Shown in pieces: positions 1 through 6,753 of a stretch of 13,518 bases of DNA. The stretch is from Chloroflexota bacterium (GTDB lineage Bacteria > Chloroflexota > Dehalococcoidia > JABGRK01): positions 1 to 13,518 of the forward strand of contig DAOUZV010000012.1 of the NCBI GenBank assembly GCA_030665485.1. The letters are read 5' to 3'. Below the pieces are notes generated by a model that saw only the letters and a program-made list of their open reading frames with translations, ran no database searches and was not told the DNA's origin. Within the stretch, counting starts at the first letter, position 1. Every line of letters starts with the position of its first letter. The translations under genes and the position numbers were made by a program.

Positions 1-1
1 A

Positions 2-514
2 GATGATTTTTCCAAGATCGATATATTGGTTAATAACGCTGGTATAACCCGTGACAAGCTTATCGTGCGCATGTCCGAGGATGAGTGGGACCAGGTATTG
101 AACATAAACCTCAGGGGCACCTTTTTGTGCACCAGGGAAGCGCTGAAACCCATGATGAAGCAGCGCTGGGGGCGTATTATCAACATTGCCAGCGTGGTCG
201 GCCTTATGGGCAACGGTAGCCAGGCCAATTACGCTGCCTCCAAGGCCGGAATCATTGCTTTGACCAAATCGACGGCCAAGGAAGTGGCTTCGCGGGGAAT
301 AACGGCAAATGCCATAGCCCCCGGATTTATCGATACCGAGATGACGAGTCAGCTTAAGCAAGAGGTTAAGGAAGCGTATGAAAAGCAGATTCCTGTGGGT
401 CATTACGGCACGCCCGAGGATATAGCCAATGCTGCGGCCTTTCTGGCCTCCGAGGGGTCGGGGTATATCACCGGCCAGGTTCTGAGCGTTAACGGCGGCA
501 TGCTGATGCCCTGA
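2..514 (+). CDS. fabG: 3-oxoacyl-[acyl-carrier-protein] reductase (5' end missing)
   Basis: NADPH-dependent reductase of the fatty acid elongation cycle, which reduces 3-oxoacyl-ACP to 3-hydroxyacyl-ACP in the cytoplasm. The frame is open from the window edge, so roughly the first third (the nucleotide-binding TGxxxGIG region) is missing and 170 residues remain. Visible short-chain dehydrogenase marks are NNAG just after the edge, the catalytic Ser in NIAS, and the YAASK motif with Tyr 13 residues after that Ser, as in E. coli FabG. The C-terminal part has the family PGFIDTEM segment and ends with [13 protein letters not shown]. The following acpP, two genes downstream, supports FabG over another short-chain reductase. 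It ends 10 bases before nusB and is probably cotranscribed with it. Confidence 0.93.
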   Translation, partial: DDFSKIDILVNNAGITRDKLIVRMSEDEWDQVLNINLRGTFLCTREALKPMMKQRWGRIINIASVVGLMGNGSQANYAASKAGIIALTKSTAKEVASRGITANAIAPGFIDTEMTSQLKQEVKEAYEKQIPVGHYGTPEDIANAAAFLASEGSGYITGQVLSVNGGMLMP

Positions 515-524
515 CGGGTGATTG

Positions 525-929
525 ATGGCTGGTGTTAGACGAAAAGCGAGAATTATTGCCCTGCAAACCTTGTTTGAGGTTGACTCTGTTGACCACAATC
601 CGGAACCAACTTTGGAGCGCTTGATAGCTGAGAGTGACCTGCCTGAAGAACCAGCGTCTTTTGCTCGTGAACTGATTCAGGATGTTTTGAACAGCAAGAA
701 CAGCATTGATGCGGTGATCCGGACTCATGCTCCGGCGTGGCCGCTCAGCCAGATGGCAGTAGTTGACAGGAACATACTCAGGATTGCCATCTGTGAGATA
801 ATGGTAGAGGGCAAGGTGCCGGTGAAGGTGGCCATTAATGAGGCCATAGAGCTTGCCAAAATGTTTGGCAGTGATACATCGCACAAGTTCATCAATGGGG
901 TGCTGGGTTCGGTTAGTGCGAAAGCGTGA
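525..929 (+). CDS. nusB: Transcription antitermination factor NusB
   Basis: Small all-helical RNA-binding protein. With NusE (ribosomal protein S10) it binds boxA in rRNA leaders and helps antitermination. It is 134 residues, the usual length. The N-terminus has the typical basic [16 protein letters not shown] helix, and the C-terminal half has the conserved run [17 protein letters not shown] followed by [11 protein letters not shown] at 525 is chosen over the adjacent TTG at 522; an in-frame stop lies just upstream at 519-521. GGGTGAT at 516-522, which can pair with the 3' end of 16S rRNA, serves as ribosome binding site. The gene sits between two fatty acid synthesis genes, so it probably relies on the upstream fab transcript. 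Confidence 0.93.
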   Translation: MAGVRRKARIIALQTLFEVDSVDHNPEPTLERLIAESDLPEEPASFARELIQDVLNSKNSIDAVIRTHAPAWPLSQMAVVDRNILRIAICEIMVEGKVPVKVAINEAIELAKMFGSDTSHKFINGVLGSVSAKA

Positions 930-937
930 TTTTTGAA

Positions 938-988
938 GGTAGCTCTTGACAGCTACCAATGATTTATATAATCATATCTTTAAGATAT
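938..988. promoter_or_regulatory. Two inverted repeats around the acpP promoter (candidate operators)
   Basis: A perfect 7-base inverted repeat, GGTAGCT (938-944) and AGCTACC (951-957), has a 6-base centre that holds most of the -35 hexamer. A second perfect palindrome, ATATCTT-T-AAGATAT (974-988), starts two bases after the -10 and covers the expected start site. Both are placed where a repressor could block polymerase. The first could also form an RNA hairpin at the end of nusB, but no T-run follows it, so a terminator is less likely. The sequences do not match the FapR or FabT operators as I know them. Confidence 0.35.
946..972 (+). promoter_or_regulatory. Putative sigma-70 promoter of acpP
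   Basis: A consensus TTGACA (946-951) and a consensus TATAAT (967-972) are separated by 15 bases, two shorter than optimal. Transcription would start near 979 and leave a leader of about 65 bases before acpP. The short spacer suggests a modest or regulated promoter. It lies directly after the nusB stop, so acpP could be expressed apart from fabG-nusB. Confidence 0.6.
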
Positions 989-1043
989 TTTTAAATAATT
1001 CTGGGTTCATAACCTAGGTAAAATAGATCAGGGGGTAATAAGG

Positions 1044-1301
1044 ATGGCGACGGTTTTCGATAGAGTCAAGGATATTGTTATAGACAGGTTGGGGGTTGAT
1101 GAAGTTGATGTGGTTGCTGCAGCCTCTTTTGTTGATGATCTGAATGCTGATTCACTCGACCTGGTGGAAGTGATTATGGCGATGGAAGAAACCTTTAGCG
1201 ATGGCGACAACGCTTTTGAGATACCCGATGATGATGCCGAACAGATACAAACCGTACAGAATGCCGTTGATTACATAAAATCCCGGGGAATATCTGACTA
1301 A
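1044..1301 (+). CDS. acpP: Acyl carrier protein
   Basis: Carries growing acyl chains in fatty acid synthesis on a 4'-phosphopantetheine arm. The attachment site is Ser37 in the DSLDLVE motif at the start of helix II. It is 85 residues, slightly longer than the usual 75-80. The extra length lies between helices II and III, where the sequence after AMEETF reads [17 protein letters not shown]. coli goes almost directly from EEEFD to TEIPDEEAEK. The C-terminus ([15 protein letters not shown]) is typical. The ATG at 1044 has AGGGGG at 1030-1035 as ribosome binding site. It has its own likely promoter and is followed by a hairpin terminator, fitting the high, separate expression usual for ACP. Confidence 0.96.
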   Translation: MATVFDRVKDIVIDRLGVDEVDVVAAASFVDDLNADSLDLVEVIMAMEETFSDGDNAFEIPDDDAEQIQTVQNAVDYIKSRGISD

Positions 1302-1346
1302 TAAATCGCAGGTCGATATATTAGAATACATTGATCTTCTAGAAGT

Positions 1347-1392
1347 AAGGTTTTGTTGGGTGGTATGGTTACCCGGCAGAACCTTTGTCTTA
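1347..1392 (+). terminator. Rho-independent terminator after acpP
   Basis: A 15-pair stem, 1347-1361 with 1371-1385, includes three G-U pairs and has a 9-base loop (1362-1370). It is followed by a T-rich but interrupted tail (TTTGTCTTATT). It lies 45 bases after the acpP stop and would separate acpP from the udg-rnj-ftsK operon. The tail is not a clean T-run, so some readthrough is likely. Confidence 0.7.
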
Positions 1393-1407
1393 TTATGTCG
1401 CTCCGCT

Positions 1408-1547
1408 GTGCAAATGGGATAACGTTGACCGTACGCTTGGCTTAACATAATCTTCGTTGACCTGCCAAGGCTGCTGTGCTATCATCTTGGCAAAGATTTG
1501 CACTCAAATAACCCCCTTAGTCAATACTTGTGGAATTGCCAAGGAGG
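1408..1547 (+). promoter_or_regulatory. Candidate structured leader upstream of udg
   Basis: The 251 bases between acpP and udg hold no credible gene. Within them, CTTGGC (1436-1441), TGCCAAG (1463-1469), CTTGGCA (1486-1492) and TGCCAAG (1537-1543) alternate in complementarity. Neighbouring pairs could form mutually exclusive stems, and the last copy overlaps the udg ribosome binding site. An 8-base inverted repeat, GTGCAAAT (1408-1415) and ATTTGCAC (1496-1503), encloses the centre, and CGTTGACC occurs twice (1423-1430, 1455-1462). No known riboswitch class is recognised. Only transcripts entering from upstream would contain every segment, because the internal promoter starts near 1492. Confidence 0.3.
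1457..1485 (+). promoter_or_regulatory. Putative extended -10 promoter of the udg-rnj-ftsK operon
   Basis: TTGACC (1457-1462), a 17-base spacer and TATCAT (1480-1485) preceded by TG at 1477-1478 make a good extended -10 promoter. The start site would be near 1492, giving a leader of about 60 bases before the udg ATG. A weaker TTGACC/CATAAT pair lies just upstream (1425-1430 and 1446-1451, 15-base spacer). Confidence 0.65.
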
Positions 1548-1552
1548 ACAGA

Positions 1553-2161
1553 ATGTCGGCGTTGACCGATCTTTATGAGGAGATAGCTCCCTGTCAGCAA
1601 TGCACGTTATCCAAGACCCGTACCATGGTGGTACCCGGAGAGGGAGCCGAGAATGCCGACATCGTATTTATTGGAGAGGCACCGGGGTGGCACGAGGACA
1701 AACAGGGCAGGCCCTTTGTTGGACCCGCGGGCAAGTTCTTGGATGATCTTTTGGGCCTCATTGGATTAAAAAGAAGCGATGTTTACATAGCCAACATCAT
1801 AAAATGCCGTCCGCCCGATAACCGCGATCCGCTTCCCCCCGAAATTGGCGCCTGTAAGAAATGGCTGGACCGTCAGCTTGAGATCATCAGGCCCAAGATG
1901 ATAGTGACGCTTGGTAGATATTCCATGGCCAGATATTTCCCCGGCCAGGTCATCAGCAAGATTCATGGAACCTCAAAGAAGGAAGACGGTATTATCTATT
2001 TTGCAATGTATCACCCCGCCGCCGCTTTGCACCAGCAGAAGCTGAGGCAGGTTATTGAGGACGATATGCGGAAAATCCCTCAGGTTTTGGCCGATGGCAG
2101 TGCTGCGGATGAGGAAGACGAGAAAAAAGAGGAGCGACCGGAACAGTTGAGTATGTTCTAG
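1553..2161 (+). CDS. Uracil-DNA glycosylase, family 4 (iron-sulfur type)
   Basis: Removes uracil from DNA, starting base excision repair of deaminated cytosine. The 202 residues show the family 4 pattern. Four likely [4Fe-4S] cysteines are C14, C17, C85 (IIKCRPP) and C101. The uracil-binding motif is [20 protein letters not shown] (41-60), and the second active-site motif is YHPAAAL (153-159). The ATG at 1553 is chosen because AAGGAGG at 1541-1547 precedes it closely. The frame stays open upstream to 1457, but that Cys-rich stretch overlaps the promoter and does not look like the family. The last five residues, QLSMF, follow a charged linker and resemble a beta-clamp-binding motif. It is three bases from rnj and probably cotranscribed with it. 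Confidence 0.93.
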   Translation: MSALTDLYEEIAPCQQCTLSKTRTMVVPGEGAENADIVFIGEAPGWHEDKQGRPFVGPAGKFLDDLLGLIGLKRSDVYIANIIKCRPPDNRDPLPPEIGACKKWLDRQLEIIRPKMIVTLGRYSMARYFPGQVISKIHGTSKKEDGIIYFAMYHPAAALHQQKLRQVIEDDMRKIPQVLADGSAADEEDEKKEERPEQLSMF

Positions 2162-2164
2162 AGT

Positions 2165-3823
2165 ATGGCTGTAAAGAAACTAAAAGTTATTCCCCTAGGA
2201 GGCCTTGGTGAAATAGGCAAGAACATGCTTCTTTTAGAGTATGACAAGGACATCATCATTATAGATGCCGGACTTATGTTCCCTGAGGAGGATATGCTCG
2301 GTGTCGATATGGTGATACCCGATATCACCTATCTACTGGAGAACAAGGATAAGGTCAGGGGGATAATAATAACCCACGGTCACGAGGATCATATCGGCGC
2401 TCTGCCGTTCGTTCTTCCAAAGATCAACGTTCCGATTTATTCAACAAAGCTAACCAATGGGCTTATTACCGTAAAACTGAAAGAGCGCAAGCTACTGGCT
2501 GAGGCCAATCTGAATATCGTGACGCCTGGAGAAACGTTCTCTCTTGGCCGGTTTAAGATCGAGTTTTTCGCGGTAAACCACAGTATCCCCGACGCTGTGG
2601 GACTTATAATTCAGACACCTGTTGGCGTTGTGGTACATAGCGGTGATTTCAAGGTGGACTACACCCCGGTAAATGGCAAGCCGACAGACCTGACGCGTCT
2701 GGCGCAGCTGGCGAATCAAGGAGTATTACTGCTGATGTCGGATTCCACGTATGTTGAGCAGACGGGGTATACCGGCTCTGAGAAGGTGGTGGGGCAGTCT
2801 TTAGGGCGCTTCTTTGGCGAGGCCCAGGGCAGGGTGATTGTGGCCACGTTTGCTTCTCACATCTCCCGAATTCAGCAGGTTATAGATGCTGCTGTAGCTC
2901 ATGATCGCAGGCTTTTCGTTATCGGTCATAGCATGAATAACAATGTCAAGATGGCCGCGAAACTGGGCTACCTCAATATTCCTGAGGGGGTGATTGGCCA
3001 AAACTGGGAACTGACCAAACTACCCCTTAACAAGATAATCGTTATTACTGCCGGTACACAGGGGGAACCGACCTCCACTCTGGTCAAGATGGCAAACCGC
3101 GATCCGGCACAGATCAAAGTTGTGCCAGGCGATACTATAATCATGTCGGCAACCCCGATACCGGGCAACGAGACGATGATAAATAAAACCATCGATAATC
3201 TTTTCAGGCAGGGTGCACGGGTTCTTTATGGACGGATAGCAGACGTTCATGTGCATGGCCATGGCGGGCAGGAGGAACTTAAAATGATGCTGGCAATGAC
3301 CAGGCCGCAGTTTTTTGTGCCCATACATGGTGAGTATCGTCACCTGGCTCTGCATGCAAAACTGGCGGAGTCTTTTGGGATTGCCAAAGAAAATATCTTC
3401 GCCCTGGAGGACGGCCAAATTTTAGAACTTGGTCTAGATAAAGGACGGGTTGCCGGAAAGCTGCCCTCAGGCAATGTTTACGTTGACGGGCTGGGCGTTG
3501 GCGATATAGACCATGTGATATTGCGTGACAGGTGGTTGTTGTCTCAAGACGGCGTGGTTGCTATTATAGTTGCAGTTGATAAGAATACGGGCAAGATAGT
3601 GGGACATCCCGACATCGTATCGCGCGGTTTCGTTGATTTAGAGGAATCGGAGGACATGATCGAGCTGGCAAAAGGGGAGATAGTCAAAGCTGTGGGACGT
3701 AGTGCCAATCATACCGCCGAGCTAGGTTTTATCCATACGAAGATTAAAGAGGTGGCGGGCAAGTTCTTTTATAAGCAGACCAAGCGCCGTCCCATGATCT
3801 TGCCTATAGCTATAGAGGTGTAA
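2165..3823 (+). CDS. rnj: Ribonuclease J
   Basis: Metallo-beta-lactamase/beta-CASP ribonuclease with 5'-3' exonuclease and endonuclease activity, central to mRNA decay and rRNA maturation in bacteria that rely on RNase J. It is 552 residues, the normal length. The N-terminus has the family signature KVIPLGGLGEIGKN. Metal ligands are visible as THGHEDH (H71, H73, D75, H76), H139 (AVNHSIPD), D161 (HSGDFKVD) and H388 (PIHGEYRH). Beta-CASP marks include ATFASHISR (about 228-235) and HVHGHGGQEEL (about 362-372). The C-terminal domain runs from about 440 to 552. No clear ribosome binding site precedes the ATG, three bases after the udg stop, so translation is probably coupled to udg. Confidence 0.95.
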   Translation: MAVKKLKVIPLGGLGEIGKNMLLLEYDKDIIIIDAGLMFPEEDMLGVDMVIPDITYLLENKDKVRGIIITHGHEDHIGALPFVLPKINVPIYSTKLTNGLITVKLKERKLLAEANLNIVTPGETFSLGRFKIEFFAVNHSIPDAVGLIIQTPVGVVVHSGDFKVDYTPVNGKPTDLTRLAQLANQGVLLLMSDSTYVEQTGYTGSEKVVGQSLGRFFGEAQGRVIVATFASHISRIQQVIDAAVAHDRRLFVIGHSMNNNVKMAAKLGYLNIPEGVIGQNWELTKLPLNKIIVITAGTQGEPTSTLVKMANRDPAQIKVVPGDTIIMSATPIPGNETMINKTIDNLFRQGARVLYGRIADVHVHGHGGQEELKMMLAMTRPQFFVPIHGEYRHLALHAKLAESFGIAKENIFALEDGQILELGLDKGRVAGKLPSGNVYVDGLGVGDIDHVILRDRWLLSQDGVVAIIVAVDKNTGKIVGHPDIVSRGFVDLEESEDMIELAKGEIVKAVGRSANHTAELGFIHTKIKEVAGKFFYKQTKRRPMILPIAIEV

Positions 3824-6030
3824 TGCAAAATATTACCTGGCAGAAGATTTTAAGGTGGCTGATAGTTGCCGTTTTCGTAGCGGTGATAACCTGGCCCATA
3901 TGGGACGGGCGTGCCGTAAGCCTGTTTGGTGTGGGGTCGGTTCTGCTGATGGTTTGGGCCGCCGTGCTGGGCTGGCTGGTTCTGCGCTATTATACCGGTA
4001 ACCTTTATCAGCGGTGGAACCGCTGGGTGGGCGCGCTTATAATTTCAGCCGCTCTACTGGGCATGTTGGTTCTTTTCGATGTTACAGGTATAAGCCTCAA
4101 AGGCGTATCGCTTGATTCGGCAGACCAGACGACGCTGGGAGGTTTGATAGGGCAGTACGTCGCTGGTGATCTGGGGCCAGATTTCTTCAATGGCATGTAC
4201 CGCTTGATTGTTATAGCTATACTCGGTATTATCGTTGTTTTTCCGACGAAAACCTGGCAGTTGATATGCAGCGCAATCGGGCTGCTTAAGCGCGGACGTG
4301 GCCAGAGTTCCGCTCCATTGGTTTTGCCGTCGCAGTCCCCCGTTGGCAATATAGAGCTGGTGACGGAGCCGGAAACCGATTCGATAGCTGAGGAGACTGT
4401 CGAGCAGTCTATCGAAGATGAAGATCATGTGGATTACCCACTGGGAGAGCATCCAGGCGATATATCATATGAAGCCGAAGAACGGAAGGACACAGTTATT
4501 GAAGAAGCGGAAGCTACTTCAACGGGACCAATAGGCTTGTTGGTAAGGGCGCCCATAGCAACTGATACTGATTCCAACAAGGATGTTAACGAGAAAAGGG
4601 CCCAGATAATTGAGCAGGCGCTGTCCAGCTACGGCGTAGATGCCAGAATTGTGCAGATCAATCCCGGTCCCACGGTAACTCAGTTTGGTGTGGAGCCGGG
4701 ATGGGATCGCAAGTATAAAAAGATCATTGAAAGAGATTACGACGGCAAGGTAAAAAGAGATAGAAATGGTAGCCCCATAGAGTACTTTGAGGAGATATCC
4801 AGAACCAGGGTAAAGGTAGAGCGCATTACCTCTTTAGCCAATGATCTGGCGCTGGCGCTTGCCGCTCCCGCCATCAGGTTTGAAGCTCCGGTTCCCGGCA
4901 AGTCCATCATTGGGCTTGAGGTTCCAAATGAGATAAAATCTGTTGTATCTTTGCGGGATTGTATGGAAAGCCAGGTTTTTGCTAAAGACAAGGCAAAAAG
5001 CAAGCTGGCGCTGGCCCTGGGCCAAGGCGCTGGTGGTGAAGTCGTCGTTGGTGATTTAGCGCAGATGCCGCATCTGCTCATTGCCGGTGCTACTGGCAGC
5101 GGTAAGACGGTTTGCCTAAGTGCAATAATCGCCTGCATACTGGTTAACAACACGCCGTCCGATGTGCGTATGCTGCTGATAGACCCCAAGCGCGTTGAGC
5201 TGGTGGCGTACAATGACATCCCACATCTGATATCGTCGGTGGTAGTCGACCTTGAAGAGGCAATAGGTGCTTTAAGGAAGGTTACCTGGGAGATGGATAA
5301 CCGCTACAAGAAATTTGCCGCGGCCGGCGTCAACAACATAGTCAATTTCAACAAGAAGGTAAAGGAAAGCGACAGGTTGCCCTATCTGGTGGTAATAATC
5401 GATGAGCTGGCTGATTTGATGTCGGCCTCTGCCGATATGGTTGAGCCCGCCGTATGCCGAATAGCCCAACTATCCAGGGCAACCGGAATACACGTTATCA
5501 TCGCCACGCAGCGCCCGTCGGTTGATGTTATCACCGGGCTTATCAAGGCCAACTTCCCCACACGCATCAGCTTCTCTGTACCATCGCAAATCGATTCGCG
5601 TACTATACTCGATGTTGCCGGTGCCGAAAAGTTGCTGGGCAGCGGCGATATGCTTTACTTTCCCATAGGTGCTGCCAAGCCCAAGCGTTTGCGGGGGGCC
5701 TTTGTATCGGACAAGGAAGTGAGCAGGCTGGTCAGGTTCTGGAGAGAGCGCAGGGACATCAACGGTGATATCGTAGCTGAAACGTTTGCTGCGCTGGAAC
5801 CTCCGCCGGGCTCCGAGGAAGACTCTATGTTGGAGGAAGCGAGGCGTCTTGCCATAGAGTCTAATCGCATATCGACATCTTTTCTGCAGCGCAGGCTGCG
5901 CATCGGTTACCCGCGTGCAGCCAGAATTATGGACATGCTGGAGGAAGAGGGTATCATCAGCCCCGCTGAGCCGGGCAAGCCGCGCGAGGTGCTGGGCGGA
6001 GATAATGGCGATAATCTGGACGACGTCTAG
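3823..6030 (+). CDS. ftsK: DNA translocase FtsK/SpoIIIE family
   Basis: Membrane-anchored, ATP-driven DNA pump that moves chromosome ends through the closing septum. The 735 residues begin with four likely transmembrane segments (about 10-27, 32-56, 68-90 and 126-145) and an acidic linker to about 240. The alpha domain follows (PGPTVTQFGV, 281-290) and then the RecA-like motor, with Walker A GATGSGKT (422-429) and Walker B VVIIDELADLM (523-533). A C-terminal gamma winged helix spans about 670-723 (SFLQRRLRIGYPRAARIMDMLEEEGI) and should recognise orienting DNA motifs. About 35 extra charged residues (roughly 294-328) split the alpha domain between GVEPG and the KVERITSLANDLALAL segment. The start overlaps the rnj stop by one base (TAATG). 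Its last codons form a hairpin with the start of the convergent gene. Confidence 0.95.
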   Translation: MQNITWQKILRWLIVAVFVAVITWPIWDGRAVSLFGVGSVLLMVWAAVLGWLVLRYYTGNLYQRWNRWVGALIISAALLGMLVLFDVTGISLKGVSLDSADQTTLGGLIGQYVAGDLGPDFFNGMYRLIVIAILGIIVVFPTKTWQLICSAIGLLKRGRGQSSAPLVLPSQSPVGNIELVTEPETDSIAEETVEQSIEDEDHVDYPLGEHPGDISYEAEERKDTVIEEAEATSTGPIGLLVRAPIATDTDSNKDVNEKRAQIIEQALSSYGVDARIVQINPGPTVTQFGVEPGWDRKYKKIIERDYDGKVKRDRNGSPIEYFEEISRTRVKVERITSLANDLALALAAPAIRFEAPVPGKSIIGLEVPNEIKSVVSLRDCMESQVFAKDKAKSKLALALGQGAGGEVVVGDLAQMPHLLIAGATGSGKTVCLSAIIACILVNNTPSDVRMLLIDPKRVELVAYNDIPHLISSVVVDLEEAIGALRKVTWEMDNRYKKFAAAGVNNIVNFNKKVKESDRLPYLVVIIDELADLMSASADMVEPAVCRIAQLSRATGIHVIIATQRPSVDVITGLIKANFPTRISFSVPSQIDSRTILDVAGAEKLLGSGDMLYFPIGAAKPKRLRGAFVSDKEVSRLVRFWRERRDINGDIVAETFAALEPPPGSEEDSMLEEARRLAIESNRISTSFLQRRLRIGYPRAARIMDMLEEEGIISPAEPGKPREVLGGDNGDNLDDV

Positions 6031-6040
6031 ATTATTTATT
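6011..6040 (+). terminator. Hairpin over the convergent stop codons of ftsK and the flavin reductase gene
   Basis: An 11-pair stem, 6011-6021 with 6025-6035, includes one G-U pair on the plus-strand transcript and has a 3-base loop. It is followed by TTTATT. It could terminate ftsK transcription. Both stop codons (6028-6030 plus, 6032-6034 minus) lie in its right arm. On the minus strand no T-run follows, so it should work poorly as a terminator in that direction. Confidence 0.5.
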
Positions 6041-6610
6041 CCCGTATTCGTTGCGTTCCAGATGCCGCACGCTCGATGCTAAAGTGGTAACGTAGTTTTC
6101 TCCACTGATGTAAAGCGCCGGGTCTACTTTTGTCAAATCAAGCAAGTCTTTATCTGTAAACGCCATTTTGTCGTAATGTACCGTGACGATTTTACCCACG
6201 CACCACTCATGGTCACCCAGCGTTGCGTGGTCGTACAGCTCACATTCATATGCGGCGTAGGCCTTTTTAAGGATGGGGGCGTTTATTTTGACAGATTCCT
6301 CTTTTTCCATATTAAACTTTTCGAACTTATCAACATCGCTGCCCTTGCTGCCGCCGGTTGCGGCGACAAGCTCCGCATATTTCAGTGGCATAAAGTTCAC
6401 CGCAAATGCATTGGCTTCCAGTATCTGTTCCAAAGTAAATCTTCTTGGTGATATGGATACACCGTATAGCGGCGGGTTTAGCGATATGGGCGCGTGCCAT
6501 GCTACTGCCATGGCGTTATCCTTGCCCTTGCCGTGGCAGGTAACTATGGTTGCGTGGAACGGGTAATGGTAGCTGAATTTGCCTGCGCCATCACGAATTG
6601 CCTTTGCCAT
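6032..6610 (-). CDS. Flavin reductase-like, FMN-binding domain protein
   Basis: Resembles the flavin reductase-like FMN-binding split-barrel family, whose members reduce free flavin or act as flavin-dependent electron carriers. The physiological partner cannot be read from the sequence. It is 192 residues. Family features are the N-terminal FHATIVTCHGKGKDNAMAVAWH, then SLNPPLYGVSISPRRFTLEQI, then FAVNFMPL, and a later stretch LGDHEWCVGKIVTVHYD. The ATG at 6610 is chosen because the minus-strand AAGGAGG lies 9 bases before it; ATG codons further upstream would sit on top of that site. The start overlaps the 3' end of the preceding small gene by 20 bases, and it is the last gene of the yebC-uvrB operon. 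Its link to DNA repair is unknown. Confidence 0.8.
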   Translation of the reverse strand: MAKAIRDGAGKFSYHYPFHATIVTCHGKGKDNAMAVAWHAPISLNPPLYGVSISPRRFTLEQILEANAFAVNFMPLKYAELVAATGGSKGSDVDKFEKFNMEKEESVKINAPILKKAYAAYECELYDHATLGDHEWCVGKIVTVHYDKMAFTDKDLLDLTKVDPALYISGENYVTTLASSVRHLERNEYGNK

Positions 6611-6752
6611 CTTCCTCATCCTCCTTAACGCGTTTAAGCACGGCGTCCTCATAGATTTTGGCTACGCCCTTGCCGTGCTGAGTCATCCTCTCTTTTTGCT
6701 TGCGTTTGCGCTTTTCGCGCTTTTCCTGTTTGGTTTCTTTCTCTGGATCCAT
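6591..6752 (-). CDS. Small, highly charged basic protein of unknown function
   Basis: A 53-residue frame beginning one base after the uvrB stop and overlapping the flavin reductase start by 20 bases. The first 22 residues are almost all Lys, Arg, Glu and Gln (KETKQEKREKRKRKQKERM). They are followed by a less biased segment, TQHGKGVAKIYEDAVLKRV, and an acidic tail. No domain is recognised. The ATG at 6752 has a weak AAGG upstream and could be translated by coupling to uvrB. Its tight fit between two good genes and the non-random TQHGKGVAKIYEDAV core favour a real gene. It could be a nucleic-acid- or ribosome-binding peptide, but that is a guess from composition only. Confidence 0.55.
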   Translation of the reverse strand: MDPEKETKQEKREKRKRKQKERMTQHGKGVAKIYEDAVLKRVKEDEEDGKGNS

Positions 6753-6753
6753 A

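Noticed and set aside
1457..1552. In-frame N-terminal extension of the uracil-DNA glycosylase from a TTG at 1457
   Set aside because: It overlaps the likely promoter and encodes a Cys-rich stretch unlike the family, while the ATG at 1553 has a strong ribosome binding site.
1302..1552. A known noncoding RNA gene (6S RNA, SRP RNA or tmRNA) in the acpP-udg gap
   Set aside because: No signature sequence of these RNAs was recognised; the strong hairpin at 1347-1385 is better read as the acpP terminator.
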